DNA of 64,000 bases from NCBI RefSeq assembly GCF_004364125.1, contig NZ_SNZV01000006.1, positions 186,001 through 250,000 of the forward strand, given 5' to 3'. Of this stretch, positions 16,738 through 26,086 are shown piece after piece (within the stretch, counting starts at the first letter, position 1; every line of letters starts with the position of its first letter). The position numbers and the translations under genes are program-made. The notes beneath the pieces are model-generated. The model was given only the letters and a program-made list of their open reading frames with translations. It was not told the origin of the DNA and searched no databases. The stretch comes from Sphingobacterium paludis. Lineage in GTDB: Bacteria; Bacteroidota; Bacteroidia; Sphingobacteriales; Sphingobacteriaceae.

Positions 16738-19700
16738 CTACAAGCCCATAGTAAATCCAAAAGAAACTGTGCGGGGTAGGCCAATATCATTTCGCGGAGT
16801 AGCCGGGTCTACCCCCACATCATTTGCTTTCCATAATATCCCCACATTGGAGACCAAGGCAAAACACTCCATGTTTTGAAAAAACCTTGATTTCCCCCAT
16901 CGGTATGCCACGCGCACATCGTTCAAGCGCAGCACATCTCCACGTTGCACATTGACCTCCGCACCGGTATAAAAGCTATTTCTAAACGAATTGGTTGGGT
17001 AGATAAAGGATGGGACGTTCGTATGCTGCTCATCCCCAGGAGCTTGCCAACGGGTAGACCAGTCGGCATGTAGAGGTCTCCACCCTCCTAGATTACCCTG
17101 CTCCAGGCCAGCACGCCTAAAAAAGTATTGAAATCGAAATCCAATATTCATCGACAGCGCGATATTTTTGTAACGCAGGTCGTTGCGCAGCGAGCCAAAC
17201 CAAAGTGGGCGTGCGTTGCCATGCAGTATCAGGTCATCAAAGGTGGAATTGTTAATGATGCTGCGATAGTCTTCGCTAGCCTCTCCATTCAAAAAACCTA
17301 TTGGATTGCCCGTTTCCGGGTTTAGGCCACCCCATCGATAACTAAAAACCCCATACGCCGGGTAGCCCTCGATGGGGGCAACATTCTGTATCGCAGACAT
17401 CACGGGATTCCGCTCGACCATATACCGTGTTACCATCACTTTATTATAGCTTAGCATCAGTGTACTGGACCATTGGAGGGCACCTTGCAGATTTTGACTT
17501 GTCAAACTAAAATCCATCCCCCGCCCCATCAGGTTTGCACTGTTCATATTCATCTGCTCAATCCCCGTCGTGGGATCCATCGGTGTGCTGCCTATCAAAT
17601 CCACGGATTTTTTTTGATACAGATCCATAGAACCTTTCAGGCGGTTTTTCAACAGCGCAAAATCGAGCCCGAGGTTGGTCGTTTGTACATTTTCCCAACG
17701 TAAGGACGGGTTGGGCGGGTTGACAAGGGTAGCAAACCGCAAGCGCCCATACTCGGACACTGCAGTCCCATAACGCACGGTGCTGAGCGCCGGCACGGTA
17801 TTGTTCACATTACCGCTGTGACCATATGAAATACGAAGCTTGAGCGTGCTAAATAGTTCGCTGTTAAAAAAGCTTTCCTTATGCAGGCTCCAGGCGCCGC
17901 CTATGGACCATAAAGGTGTCCATTTGTTATTGGTGTCCACGCCAAATATATTTGATGCATCTCGACGGGCACTGAGATACAGGTCATACCGATCCGCATA
18001 GGTGTAGGCCATATTTCCGTACAGTGACACGAAGCGATTTGTAAACGCCTGCGTATAAAAACCCGTTGTACCAATGGAATTAGATCCGCCGACGTTTTCA
18101 TATGTCGGGAAGTTTGAAAGTAAATCAACCGGTACAAAGGTGAGATTGTCTGGGTTGTAGCCAAATAGTCGGTTCCCATTCGCTGTTCGGTTGGCCTCCC
18201 GCACTTCGGCACCGATCAGCATGCTGATGTTGTGTTTTTTTGCAAATCGCTTTTGGTAATCCAGTTGATTACGCAGCGAGAGGCTTCGGCTATCGCTAAA
18301 GGTCTGCGCAAGAATTCCGCCCATCGGCACGCCATAGCGGTAGCTGCCCTGCGTACCCGAGGTGTAGCGGTTAATCAGATTTCGCGCTAAATAGCTGTCC
18401 AGATCAGACAGTTGATTTCCCTTTCCATTGTTATAGCCCAATTGCCCACTGCTGCTGAAGCTTAGTCCGGGCAAGATTTTTACCGTAGCGCCGAGGTTGA
18501 TGAGCAAGTCGTTCGCCACCGTCCAGTTTTCGCTGCCCCGCAGCTCGTCATATGGCCGATACCGCCAGTCCAGCAGGCCCCGACCTTCCAAACCATCTAG
18601 ATAGCGGGCACTGTAGGCGTGGTTTACGGCTAAGGCCTGGCCATTCTCCACCAGTTGCGCATAGGGGTATATGGGCTGTGCGGCGTCATACCCAAAATTA
18701 GATCGCTCGTCGCGCAGCCTGCTAAACATGATTTTACTCTGCACATCCACCCTTTTCCCTAACGAGATATTGTAAGAGCTGTTGAGCGTGATTCGCTGCG
18801 TGCCATTATAGCGTAGCGTATGATCCTGCTGATCAAAGCCGGCAGAAAGGTAATAGCCGCTGCGCTCGGTGCCGCCGCTGATGTTGAGCGCATAGCGCTG
18901 ATCGACAGCATTGCGATAAAAATAATCCATATAATCCTGGCGGATGTCGATACTGCGGTAGCGATCAATCTGCGCACGCATAGCATCTTCGGACAGTAGC
19001 CCGTCCCTGTTCAGCCGCAACAACTCGACGACAGGCGATAGCACGGGCCGCCGTAAATTGTTGATCTGTGCATTGTAAAAGCCTTGCTGGAATAGAAACA
19101 TCTCCATGTCGATAAATTCGCTGCTGCCCGCCTGGCGCAGGCGAAAAAGATCTGGCTTTGCCTCGACAGAGAAGTTGCTGCTGAGGCTAATGCGCTGCGC
19201 CTCACGAGCACGACCCTTTTTCGTGGTCACCACGATGACGCCATTACCGGCACGCGCACCCCAAATGGAGGAGGCCGCCGCATCTTTTAAGATTGAAATG
19301 CTTTCCACATCGTTGGGGTTGATGTTTTCTATACTCCCCTCATAAGGAAAGTTGTCCAAAATAATGAGCGGCGCCTGTGCGCTCTCGATGGTGCTGATGC
19401 CCCGCACGCTGATATTGCCATCGGTACTGTGTGGAAAGTTGTAGTTGTAGGTGCGGCGGTCAAAGGCTACCGCTGTCGTCATATCTTCCAAGCGGTTTAG
19501 GATATTCGAACTAGGCGACCGCTCAAGCACTTCTTTTCCCACTACTTCTACCGAACCTGTCAAACGCTCCCGGCTGATGCTTTGGTAGCCGGTATTTACC
19601 TCGACCTCGTCCAATACGTTGTCGCCTTTCACCAACAGCACCAGCAGCTGCGGGGGCAACGCATCAAAGCTGCGTGTATAGGGCGCATAGCCGATATGCG

Positions 19701-19914
19701 TGATGCGTAGATGATAGGGTTTCTGGAACGCCGACAGGTTATAGCGACCGTTCTCGGGTTGGAGCCAGCGCCCATTTACCGTGATACTGTAGTCGGCCAC
19801 GGCTTCCTGCGTCGCGCTATCACGCACCATCAACGTCAAGCCTGTTTGCGCTTGAAGGCCCAGCGGCAGGCACAGCGCCAGCCAAGCGATGATCCAGAGA
19901 CTACAGCGTACCAT
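16738..19914 (-). CDS. SusC/RagA-family TonB-linked outer-membrane transporter
   Basis: The 1058-aa protein has a signal peptide (ending LGLQAQ) and a carboxypeptidase-regulatory-like domain (about 25-95). A plug domain has the family pattern ISVRGISTIES and VESISILKDAAASSIWGARAGNG, followed by a 22-strand-type barrel. It imports a SusD-bound ligand across the outer membrane using TonB energy. Its start overlaps the end of the TlpA-like gene by 14 bases, implying translational coupling, and the SusD gene follows. No FecI/FecR sigma pair is nearby, so the operon may be constitutive or regulated elsewhere. Confidence 0.93.
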   Translation of the reverse strand: MVRCSLWIIAWLALCLPLGLQAQTGLTLMVRDSATQEAVADYSITVNGRWLQPENGRYNLSAFQKPYHLRITHIGYAPYTRSFDALPPQLLVLLVKGDNVLDEVEVNTGYQSISRERLTGSVEVVGKEVLERSPSSNILNRLEDMTTAVAFDRRTYNYNFPHSTDGNISVRGISTIESAQAPLIILDNFPYEGSIENINPNDVESISILKDAAASSIWGARAGNGVIVVTTKKGRAREAQRISLSSNFSVEAKPDLFRLRQAGSSEFIDMEMFLFQQGFYNAQINNLRRPVLSPVVELLRLNRDGLLSEDAMRAQIDRYRSIDIRQDYMDYFYRNAVDQRYALNISGGTERSGYYLSAGFDQQDHTLRYNGTQRITLNSSYNISLGKRVDVQSKIMFSRLRDERSNFGYDAAQPIYPYAQLVENGQALAVNHAYSARYLDGLEGRGLLDWRYRPYDELRGSENWTVANDLLINLGATVKILPGLSFSSSGQLGYNNGKGNQLSDLDSYLARNLINRYTSGTQGSYRYGVPMGGILAQTFSDSRSLSLRNQLDYQKRFAKKHNISMLIGAEVREANRTANGNRLFGYNPDNLTFVPVDLLSNFPTYENVGGSNSIGTTGFYTQAFTNRFVSLYGNMAYTYADRYDLYLSARRDASNIFGVDTNNKWTPLWSIGGAWSLHKESFFNSELFSTLKLRISYGHSGNVNNTVPALSTVRYGTAVSEYGRLRFATLVNPPNPSLRWENVQTTNLGLDFALLKNRLKGSMDLYQKKSVDLIGSTPMDPTTGIEQMNMNSANLMGRGMDFSLTSQNLQGALQWSSTLMLSYNKVMVTRYMVERNPVMSAIQNVAPIEGYPAYGVFSYRWGGLNPETGNPIGFLNGEASEDYRSIINNSTFDDLILHGNARPLWFGSLRNDLRYKNIALSMNIGFRFQYFFRRAGLEQGNLGGWRPLHADWSTRWQAPGDEQHTNVPSFIYPTNSFRNSFYTGAEVNVQRGDVLRLNDVRVAYRWGKSRFFQNMECFALVSNVGILWKANDVGVDPATPRNDIGLPRTVSFGFTMGL

Positions 19915-21469
19915 AGTTCCTCCCTTTTATAACCAATACCGGCATGACTGCTTGGTCCGGCACCACGCGCAAGCCCGCCTCTTTTATCAGTGTTAGCAGC
20001 TGTTCTGTCGTAAGCTTCGCTGTGTCTTGCCTTGGGTAGTATCGCCCATTCGTTAAGGAGTCTGGGTCGATAAGCGGCAGCGATGAAGGAAGCCGGTTGT
20101 AGGTATCAAATACATGGAACAGCGGGCGCGATTCTTCACCTGCTGAAGTTGCCAGCGTGCCCCCGCTTTGCAAACGCAAAACCTTTACACGGCGGTCTTC
20201 TAGCGTAAAGCGGATACCCAACATGCGCTCCAGTGCGTCGGCCATGTTTTCACGCAACAGAGAATCATTAGCGTCTAGTGGCGCCACACTTTCGTAGCAG
20301 AGGCTGTGCTTAACCAGCCAAGGCAGCTTATCCCCCATCCGCGTGTGGTAATTAATGCTTTCCAGCGTATAGGCAGTATTTTCAAAAACGACGCGGTTTA
20401 GCGGGATTGCATCCTTTTGCAGCGCCCGCAGCATCAACGTCAGGAGGGGTTGATTGTAATAATATACACGCTTCGTGCCCAGCGCAGAATCGGCGAGCAG
20501 CCCTTCTACGGGTGCCGAATCTTGCCGATAACCGCTCAGCACATTGTACAGTTTAGGGCCATTCGCAGCAATATTGCCCAGCCCTATGAGTGGCTTGTTA
20601 AAAGCAAAATCATCTTTATAGTAGTTTACTTGAGGCTTACCTCCTCGCAGCGCGGTGCCAAATAGGGCGTCATTCATCGACTCGCTACCGCCGATATGCA
20701 GCACTTTGTTGTTGCGGATAAACACCATATGCGGCAAGGTTTTATGCCGAAAGAACATGCGCAGCGCCGCGTCATTGATCACCAGTGGTAAAGATGTGTT
20801 GGCGACGATGTCATTTTTTTGGGAGAAGGAAACGACCTCATTGGCTGTTTGCGTGGTTACAAGCAAAAGACTAAGTCGATCGCCATACGTATTACGCAGG
20901 GCTTCGCCATGCTTCATCGAGCTGATGCAGCTACCACACCAGGTGCTCCAAAAATCAAGCACCAGCAGTTCGCTCTCGGCATAGTCGCGCATGGATCGCG
21001 TCGTCAGCTTTTGGCCGGGATCCAACATCGTTAAACTGAGGTTCCAAAACTCTTCGGGAATTTCATCGCCTATGCGGAGTCCGCCGTTGTCCCTCGACCC
21101 ATCGGCCCCACGATCGCGGGGCTCCTGGGCGAAGGCAGCCGATAGGCTGCTAAACAACACAACGAAAAACAGCCCCATGGGCAGGAAAAATCGATGTACG
21201 CCGCTATTCAAAGCGTCGCGACGCTTAGTGTTTCTTTCGGTCTGCGCGCTTTCTTGATGTGCACGCGCCACGCTGTAGCTAGGGCTTGACAAAAGCGCAG
21301 TCCTTGCTGACTCATTTACACGGTGGTCGACTAGCGGCTTGTAACGAGGCCTGGGCAGCGCAAAGTACCGTTCACAGCTGCTAGGTAGCAACTCGCCCAG
21401 ACCTGCGGATCTGCGCCACAGCGGCACAGCAGGACACCGCCCCGGCGATAGGTTAAACATTGTTTTCAT
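19901..21469 (-). CDS. TlpA-like thioredoxin-fold protein with long N-terminal extension
   Basis: The 522-aa product has an AhpC/TSA-thioredoxin domain with active site WSTWCGSC (Cys-x-x-Cys near residue 178). A C-terminal region of about 250 residues has no recognised family but ends in a strand-rich LLTLIKEAGLRVVPDQAVMPVLVIKG. A normal signal peptide (MGLFFVVLFSSLSAAFAQ) begins only at residue 98; the 97 residues before it are Arg/Pro/Ser-rich. Either the real start is the internal ATG at 21178, or the extension is a genuine leader. TlpA-like proteins are periplasmic disulfide oxidoreductases and often precede SusC/SusD genes. The stop overlaps the SusC start by 14 bases. Confidence 0.75.
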   Translation of the reverse strand: MKTMFNLSPGRCPAVPLWRRSAGLGELLPSSCERYFALPRPRYKPLVDHRVNESARTALLSSPSYSVARAHQESAQTERNTKRRDALNSGVHRFFLPMGLFFVVLFSSLSAAFAQEPRDRGADGSRDNGGLRIGDEIPEEFWNLSLTMLDPGQKLTTRSMRDYAESELLVLDFWSTWCGSCISSMKHGEALRNTYGDRLSLLLVTTQTANEVVSFSQKNDIVANTSLPLVINDAALRMFFRHKTLPHMVFIRNNKVLHIGGSESMNDALFGTALRGGKPQVNYYKDDFAFNKPLIGLGNIAANGPKLYNVLSGYRQDSAPVEGLLADSALGTKRVYYYNQPLLTLMLRALQKDAIPLNRVVFENTAYTLESINYHTRMGDKLPWLVKHSLCYESVAPLDANDSLLRENMADALERMLGIRFTLEDRRVKVLRLQSGGTLATSAGEESRPLFHVFDTYNRLPSSLPLIDPDSLTNGRYYPRQDTAKLTTEQLLTLIKEAGLRVVPDQAVMPVLVIKGRNYGTL

Positions 21470-22407
21470 GATTAGGAAGTTTAAGCAGGCTATGCTGAGG
21501 GCATGAGGCTATAGCCCACGCTGATCAACGCGATAGCATGCAGATAAATAAAAATTCCGAAGTCATTGTAAAAAAGCGGAAATCATAAGGGTTATAACGG
21601 TCTATACAGCAGCGCCTTCGGAAGGATGAAAAATCAATACCGGCGCCTCCCTATATCAAGTGTATTGGAAATGTTTCACCGTCTCTTGCCGATCAATAAA
21701 AAAACAGTTAGCTTTATGCTGAAGAAATAATAAACCGTTTGTTTTTATTGACCTATCGACGGGAACACATTCTTGTTGTTGAAGTTTATGAAGGCAGCCG
21801 GAGGCAGACAGTCGTAAAAGGAAGCTTGCTCGAGGGTATTTTGTAGAATATCAAATACGCAGCGTTGTCGCAAAGCGTATGGAGTCTTCCCTTTTCGTAT
21901 TGCCTGTTTTATTGTTCTACCGATCAGTTCGGCGGGCACTTCACGTTCTTATACATAGATTTTGGGTAGTGGGCCTCGGAATATTCCGTGACCAAGTGCG
22001 CATGTCTTGTTCTTGTGGTCATTATGTTTAGTATTATAATCTTTTGATATATGATCATAAAACGATGGGCACTTCAGCAGCTTAAGGGATGGCGGTATTG
22101 TTGGAAAACCAATAGGGCGAGCCTCAATGCTTTACAAGTGGTACCGTCAAGAACCACCACAACCTTAGTTGTGGCTCCCTAAAGACTTACATGAAACTCG
22201 CCCTATTGAACTGATGTACGAAGATACAAAAATACAATAGATAGCGAGCTCACGATCGACTCATAGGGAAATTTGACGGTTTTCTTGTATGAGTGACATC
22301 GTTAAAGCCGAGACTTTATGTCCCTGCTCTATTATTCGCTTATGTAACTGAAACAAAGATAATATTAAAATTTATATGTGGCAATAAAACCACAATATTT
22401 TTTTCTG
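21470..22407. other. 938-base region without a recognised gene
   Basis: This stretch marks the left edge of a lower-GC island. It holds a 64-codon minus-strand frame (about 21745-21939) with no recognisable family and an inverted repeat at 22110-22208, listed separately. There is no complete transposase or tRNA. The texture suggests remnants of mobile or decayed sequence. Confidence 0.5.
22110..22208. repeat. 12-bp inverted repeat enclosing a second hairpin
   Basis: The perfect 12-bp arms CAATAGGGCGAG (22110-22121) and CTCGCCCTATTG (22197-22208) enclose 75 bases. Inside lies a second perfect hairpin, CCACAAC-CTTA-GTTGTGG (22157-22174). The nested design could be a miniature mobile-element relic or a structured RNA; no flanking target duplication was recognised. 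Confidence 0.55.
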
Positions 22408-22653
22408 ATGAATGAAAAATACGCGCAGATATACACGAGAATTGGTAGAAATCTAAAGAAGCGACGCATTGAATTAGGACTGACACAGGATCAATTGGCT
22501 AAGAAGACATCCAAAATTGACAGATCAAAAATTAGCGATATTGAAAATGGGAAGGAAGATTTTATGTTTTCCACATTGCTAGAGTTAGCCACTGCTTTGG
22601 AAGTAGATGTCGAGGAATTGACGAAAAATTCAACGTCCAATACATTTACTTAA
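22408..22653 (+). CDS. XRE-family helix-turn-helix protein
   Basis: The 81-aa protein is almost entirely an XRE/Cro-type HTH: IGRNLKKRRIELGLTQDQLAKKTSKIDRSKISDIENGKED, then a fourth helix. It lacks any sensor or effector domain. The ATG at 22408 was chosen over an upstream in-frame start because it begins just before the conserved helix 1. Such small repressors commonly control toxin-antitoxin or restriction loci; here it is followed by a second small HTH gene and the Abi-type locus. Confidence 0.85.
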   Translation: MNEKYAQIYTRIGRNLKKRRIELGLTQDQLAKKTSKIDRSKISDIENGKEDFMFSTLLELATALEVDVEELTKNSTSNTFT

Positions 22654-22711
22654 TGAAATACCGCCTTTATTGATTTCCGCAAGTTTTGGATTATGGCTAA
22701 CAGTTCTTCAA

Positions 22712-23023
22712 ATGATAAAAATAACGCGTTTAGTTGAAGTTTTTCACCAGCATGGTGTTTACAATCGAAAGATTGCTGAACTAGTTGGTGTTTCTGAAAG
22801 CACCGTCTCGAGGTGGGTGCACAACAAACAACAGCCGGATGTTCATAAACTTTACAAGATAGCTGAATATTTAAAGATCGACATCCGGGATCTGTTTATC
22901 CAACGAGCTGGCCCGATGGAAAATGAGGCAACTTTTTTTAGGTGGTATCGGATCAAAATGGAGTACGTTGTTGAGCGTTTACATCCTACGATAAGATCAT
23001 TTAGTTGCTGTCCATTTTTGTAG
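22712..23023 (+). CDS. Small HTH protein, possibly with an altered C-terminus
   Basis: From the ATG at 22712 the product is 103 aa. Residues 1-65 form an HTH domain (RKIAELVGVSESTVSRWVHNKQQPDVHKLYKIAEYL, then DIRDLF) of the kind found as stand-alone regulators of about 70 residues in Bacteroidota. The last 38 residues (after IQRAGPMENE) have no family resemblance and end abruptly in SFSCCPFL, so the tail may come from a frame change. It lies 58 bases after the first HTH gene, in the same direction. Confidence 0.7.
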   Translation: MIKITRLVEVFHQHGVYNRKIAELVGVSESTVSRWVHNKQQPDVHKLYKIAEYLKIDIRDLFIQRAGPMENEATFFRWYRIKMEYVVERLHPTIRSFSCCPFL

Positions 23024-23148
23024 CAGCTGATCGTGGTCACAAAAAGTTGAAGCGTCACCACATCTATACGCCCAGACGTTTACTAAGCAAGGCGTCGCTA
23101 TGCTATAATATGTGCTAAATAGTAATCTTACAGAATGTTTGCTTCAGT

Positions 23149-23180
23149 TTTGCATCAATTAAATTAAATGCTTAACTTTG
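23149..23180 (+). promoter_or_regulatory. Strong Bacteroidota-type promoter upstream of the Abi locus
   Basis: TTTG at 23149-23152, a 20-base spacer and TAACTTTG at 23173-23180 match the -33/-7 consensus TTTG-N19-21-TAnnTTTG exactly. Transcription would start near 23186, giving an 80-base leader before the Abi gene that contains the hairpin listed next. It is the only full two-box promoter of this type found in the island. Confidence 0.75.
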
Positions 23181-23185
23181 TTCTA

Positions 23186-23240
23186 ACAGTACACGCCACG
23201 CTACCCGTCAGATCAGCGTCCCAGGGCGTGTCTTTTGCTT
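23186..23240 (+). ncRNA. Candidate structured RNA upstream of the Abi_2/AbiF gene
   Basis: Directly after the predicted start site, ACACGCC (23191-23197) pairs with GGCGTGT (23225-23231) and, inside it, ACGCT (23198-23202) pairs with AGCGT (23215-23219). The result is a 12-bp composite stem with a 12-base apical loop and a 5-base bulge on one side, followed by a T-rich tract. Position and shape fit the small RNAs reported beside HEPN-type Abi genes, possibly an RNA antitoxin, but no sequence match could be checked. A simple 5' leader hairpin is the alternative. Confidence 0.5.
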
Positions 23241-23265
23241 TATAACCAAATTATAACGACTGTCT

Positions 23266-24171
23266 ATGTACGATAAAAGTGCATTTACTATACAACAGCA
23301 GATAAAACGATTGGGAGATAGGGGGCTGATTATAGCAGATTCCGATAATGCAGAACATTGCCTATCGCACATTAGTTATTACCGTCTTGCAGGTTATTGG
23401 TGGCCCATGCAAGCTAACAAATCTAACCATATCTTTAAGCAGGATAGCAGGTTTTGTGATGTAATCGCCCTGTACAACTTTGATAGAGAACTGCGGTTAC
23501 TATTTTTCGACGTGATTGAGAAAATTGAGATCAGTTTACGAACCAAACTTATATATCATTTATCGCATGAAGTTGATCCATGGTGGTTCCAAAACTTTGA
23601 CATTTTTAGAAATGCCGGTGATATGGTAAAAACTTTATCTGTTTTAGAAAGAGAAATTGGTCGATAAAAAGATGTATTTATTATCGAGCACAAGAAAAAA
23701 CATCTAGACGACGGCAGATTTCCCCCTGCATGGAAATCATTAGAGCAAACAAGTTTTGGAACATTATCAAAGCTTTACGGCAATTTAAAAAATACGGTAA
23801 AATCAAAGGGTACTATTGCGCAAGAGTTTGGAACCGTCAATCATACTTACCTACCCAGTTGGTTGCAGTCGATAGCGCAAATAAGAAATTATTGTGCGCA
23901 TCACAGTAGACTATGGAATCGAAATTTACCCGGCAGCCCAAAACTCCTTACCAAACCACCATGTCCATGGGTTAAGAATATACCTCAACAGCAAGAATTT
24001 CAATTTTTGTATATTCACCTCTGCTGTATGAAATATTTACTTAATATAGTTCAACCTGACAATCATTTCACGACACGATTCAGCAAACTATTGGAAGATT
24101 ATCCAAACGTCGATCCAAGGGCCCTTGTATTAAAAAGTAACTGGCAAAGTGAACCCTTATGGAGTATTTAA
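23266..24171 (+). pseudogene. Abi_2/AbiF-family HEPN protein, interrupted by an in-frame stop
   Basis: A 302-codon reading frame has one TAA at 23665-23667 (codon 134) and is otherwise intact in the same phase. The first part has the family N-terminus (FTIQQQIKRLGDRGLII, HISYYRLAGYWWPMQ, IALYNFDRELRLLFFDVIEKIEISLRTKL). The second has PPAWKSLEQTSFGTLSKLY and the HEPN RNase motif R-x4-H (RNYCAH, Arg207-His212), then SRLWNR. Family members are abortive-infection toxins. The stop should give a 133-aa fragment without the HEPN motif, so the gene is probably inactive unless read through. The upstream promoter and RNA hairpin are intact. Confidence 0.85.
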
Positions 24172-24330
24172 GTGCAGAATATATTCGCTTTGTGGGATAA
24201 GGTCCAATTTTTCAGATTAATCATCAAAATACACGGGTAAAATAGATGCCAACTTATAAAAAGGCATCTACCTTTACTATCTTATAGCAAACAACGCTTT
24301 AAAATATTACCTCCCTTTTTGTTTACCAAC

Positions 24331-24709
24331 ATGACAAAGATCCTATCTTTGTTTTGGGAAAAGTTTCGAGAAAGACAATCGGTGAACCGGAGCATTTCCT
24401 TTTTAATTTACGACGGCTTTGCCGTTTCTCCCAAACATGTGCTGATTATCTCTAAACTGTTGCAGGAAGATTACTTTGCATTAAGCGTAGCTGAAAAGGC
24501 CGATTTTGCATAATGCCGTAAGCTTAGCCAAGAAACTTATTGAAGAAGCGCATAGTCCTGATGGCTACAACATCGGGATAAACTGTGGCGCGGCAGCGGG
24601 GCAAACCGTGCTTCACTTTCATTGCCATGTGATACCGCGCTACGCTGGCGGTATGAACAATCCGAGAGGTGGTGTAAGGGATGTGATACCAAATAAGGGG
24701 AAGTATTAG
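24331..24709 (+). pseudogene. HIT-family hydrolase gene, frameshifted
   Basis: Two overlapping frames together encode one HIT-family nucleotide hydrolase of about 126 residues. Frame 1 reads WEKFRERQSVNRSISFLIYDGF and SPKHVLIISK; frame 2 reads PDGYNIGINCGAAAGQTV then HFHCHVIPRY with the HxHxH motif intact, ending NPRGGVRDVIP. The phase changes within GATTTTGC near 24503-24509; removing one T restores a continuous frame and the expected length. It is therefore a single-base-insertion pseudogene, or a sequencing error in a T run. Confidence 0.8.
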
Positions 24710-25137
24710 TGCAATACTTTACAAGCATTCAGGAGTCGCAAAGTTAGTATTCCTTTATATTGATTCTTATAAACGAATGCACCTCAGCTGAGCCTATAAT
24801 TATGTATCAAAAAATTGTTAGTGGCTTTTGCCAACATGTTTGCTTGCCAATGAAAACCAAATCATTTTAAAACCCTATTTATAATTTTTTGGGAGATTTT
24901 AAACTAAACATATAACGACCTATTTCCATGAATTATTTGTACATAAATAATTAAAAATATACTTTTATAACTTGATGTGATGATATCGTTTACAAAAGAT
25001 TATTCAAGCTAAATCATTCGTAACAAAAAGTTGAAAGTGTCCTTTGCTAACACGGTACCTCATAAATCAAATGATGCAGGATGTGACAATGTTAATTTCC
25101 ATTCTGTAGCGATAAAAGAAATTATTTGCAAAGATTT
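24710..25137. other. 428-base AT-rich region, nothing recognised
   Basis: This stretch between the HIT pseudogene and the HNH gene is very AT-rich. No convincing frame, hairpin or two-box promoter was seen. It may hold the promoter of the HNH gene. Confidence 0.4.
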
Positions 25138-25920
25138 ATGATACACCTTGTAATAGCAGAGAATGACCACTCACAATGGAATGACGTTACCGGCAAAACC
25201 TACCATTTTCCTAAACGTTACCTCAAACACTTTCAAAGGGGAACCAGACTTATTTATTATAAAGGCAAGATGATTGATAAATCTTTTGCGAACAGAAGAC
25301 TTACTAAAGAGCCACACTATTTTGGAATTGGTGAAGTCGGAGAAGTATTTGAAGACGTTAATTCTCTAAAAGACGACTACTATGCTCAAATCATTAATTT
25401 TACGCCCTTTGATGAAGCAGTTGTAAGCAAAAAAGATGGAGTATACCTCGAAACGATCCCAGAAGCCAAAAAAAAGAATTATTGGCGTGACGGCGTGAGA
25501 TTAATCAACCAAGTCACCTACAACAAGATTGTTAGCCTAGCAGGCATAACTAAGATAATAAATGATGCGGAACAGGGAAGTGAATACGCGTATACTAGCC
25601 GAGAGGGGAATAGTAAACAAGTTTTCGTTACGAAATACGAACGCGATATCGTGCTGAGAAAAAGAGCTATCGAAATTCATGGAACGACCTGCATGGCTTG
25701 CGAATTTGATTTTAAAAAAACGTACGGTGATTGGGGGACTGGTTTTATACATGTTCACCATATCAAGCCGCTCTCCGATGGTAAAGGAGAACGCACTGTC
25801 AATGCAGAAACAGATATGATTGTTTTATGCCCAAATTGTCATTCGATGGTTCATAGAAGAAAAAACACAACACTCAGCTTTCAGGAGCTTTCAGAGTTAA
25901 TTAGAAATGCGAAAAAATAA
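25138..25920 (+). CDS. HNH endonuclease with EVE/PUA-like N-terminal domain
   Basis: The 260-aa protein has an N-terminal PUA/EVE-like region (about 1-130: HFQRGTRLIYYKGK, YFGIGEVGEVF) and a C-terminal HNH nuclease with paired Cys. The nuclease elements are TTCMACEFDF, the VHHIKPLSDG core and LCPNCHSMVHRRK. The linker YERDIVLRKRAIEIHG is usual before such HNH domains. EVE-HNH fusions are known as modification-dependent (type IV-like) restriction enzymes, so cleavage of DNA with modified cytosines is a reasonable prediction. The ATG at 25138 replaces an in-frame TTG four codons upstream. It stands alone in the defence-type island; no methylase is nearby. Confidence 0.8.
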   Translation: MIHLVIAENDHSQWNDVTGKTYHFPKRYLKHFQRGTRLIYYKGKMIDKSFANRRLTKEPHYFGIGEVGEVFEDVNSLKDDYYAQIINFTPFDEAVVSKKDGVYLETIPEAKKKNYWRDGVRLINQVTYNKIVSLAGITKIINDAEQGSEYAYTSREGNSKQVFVTKYERDIVLRKRAIEIHGTTCMACEFDFKKTYGDWGTGFIHVHHIKPLSDGKGERTVNAETDMIVLCPNCHSMVHRRKNTTLSFQELSELIRNAKK

Positions 25921-26086
25921 CTGACCGTTTAAAAAAAACTGTACTGAGCAGTAGCCGTTTGACTACTCGTTTTAAGATGCAAGTCGCCGTCCATTCCGGA
26001 GGATGTATAACTGTATTGTAGGGGAATTTGCTCCAACCGGAACTTCCAGCGACTTTTAGCCTTAATAAGAAAACTGGGTTATAGAT

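Noticed and set aside
21745..21939. 64-codon minus-strand frame as a transposase fragment
   Set aside because: No catalytic motif or recognisable transposase segment; kept only as part of the gap description.
24501..24530. Programmed frameshift in the HIT gene
   Set aside because: No slippery heptamer with downstream structure was seen; a one-base insertion in a T run is simpler.
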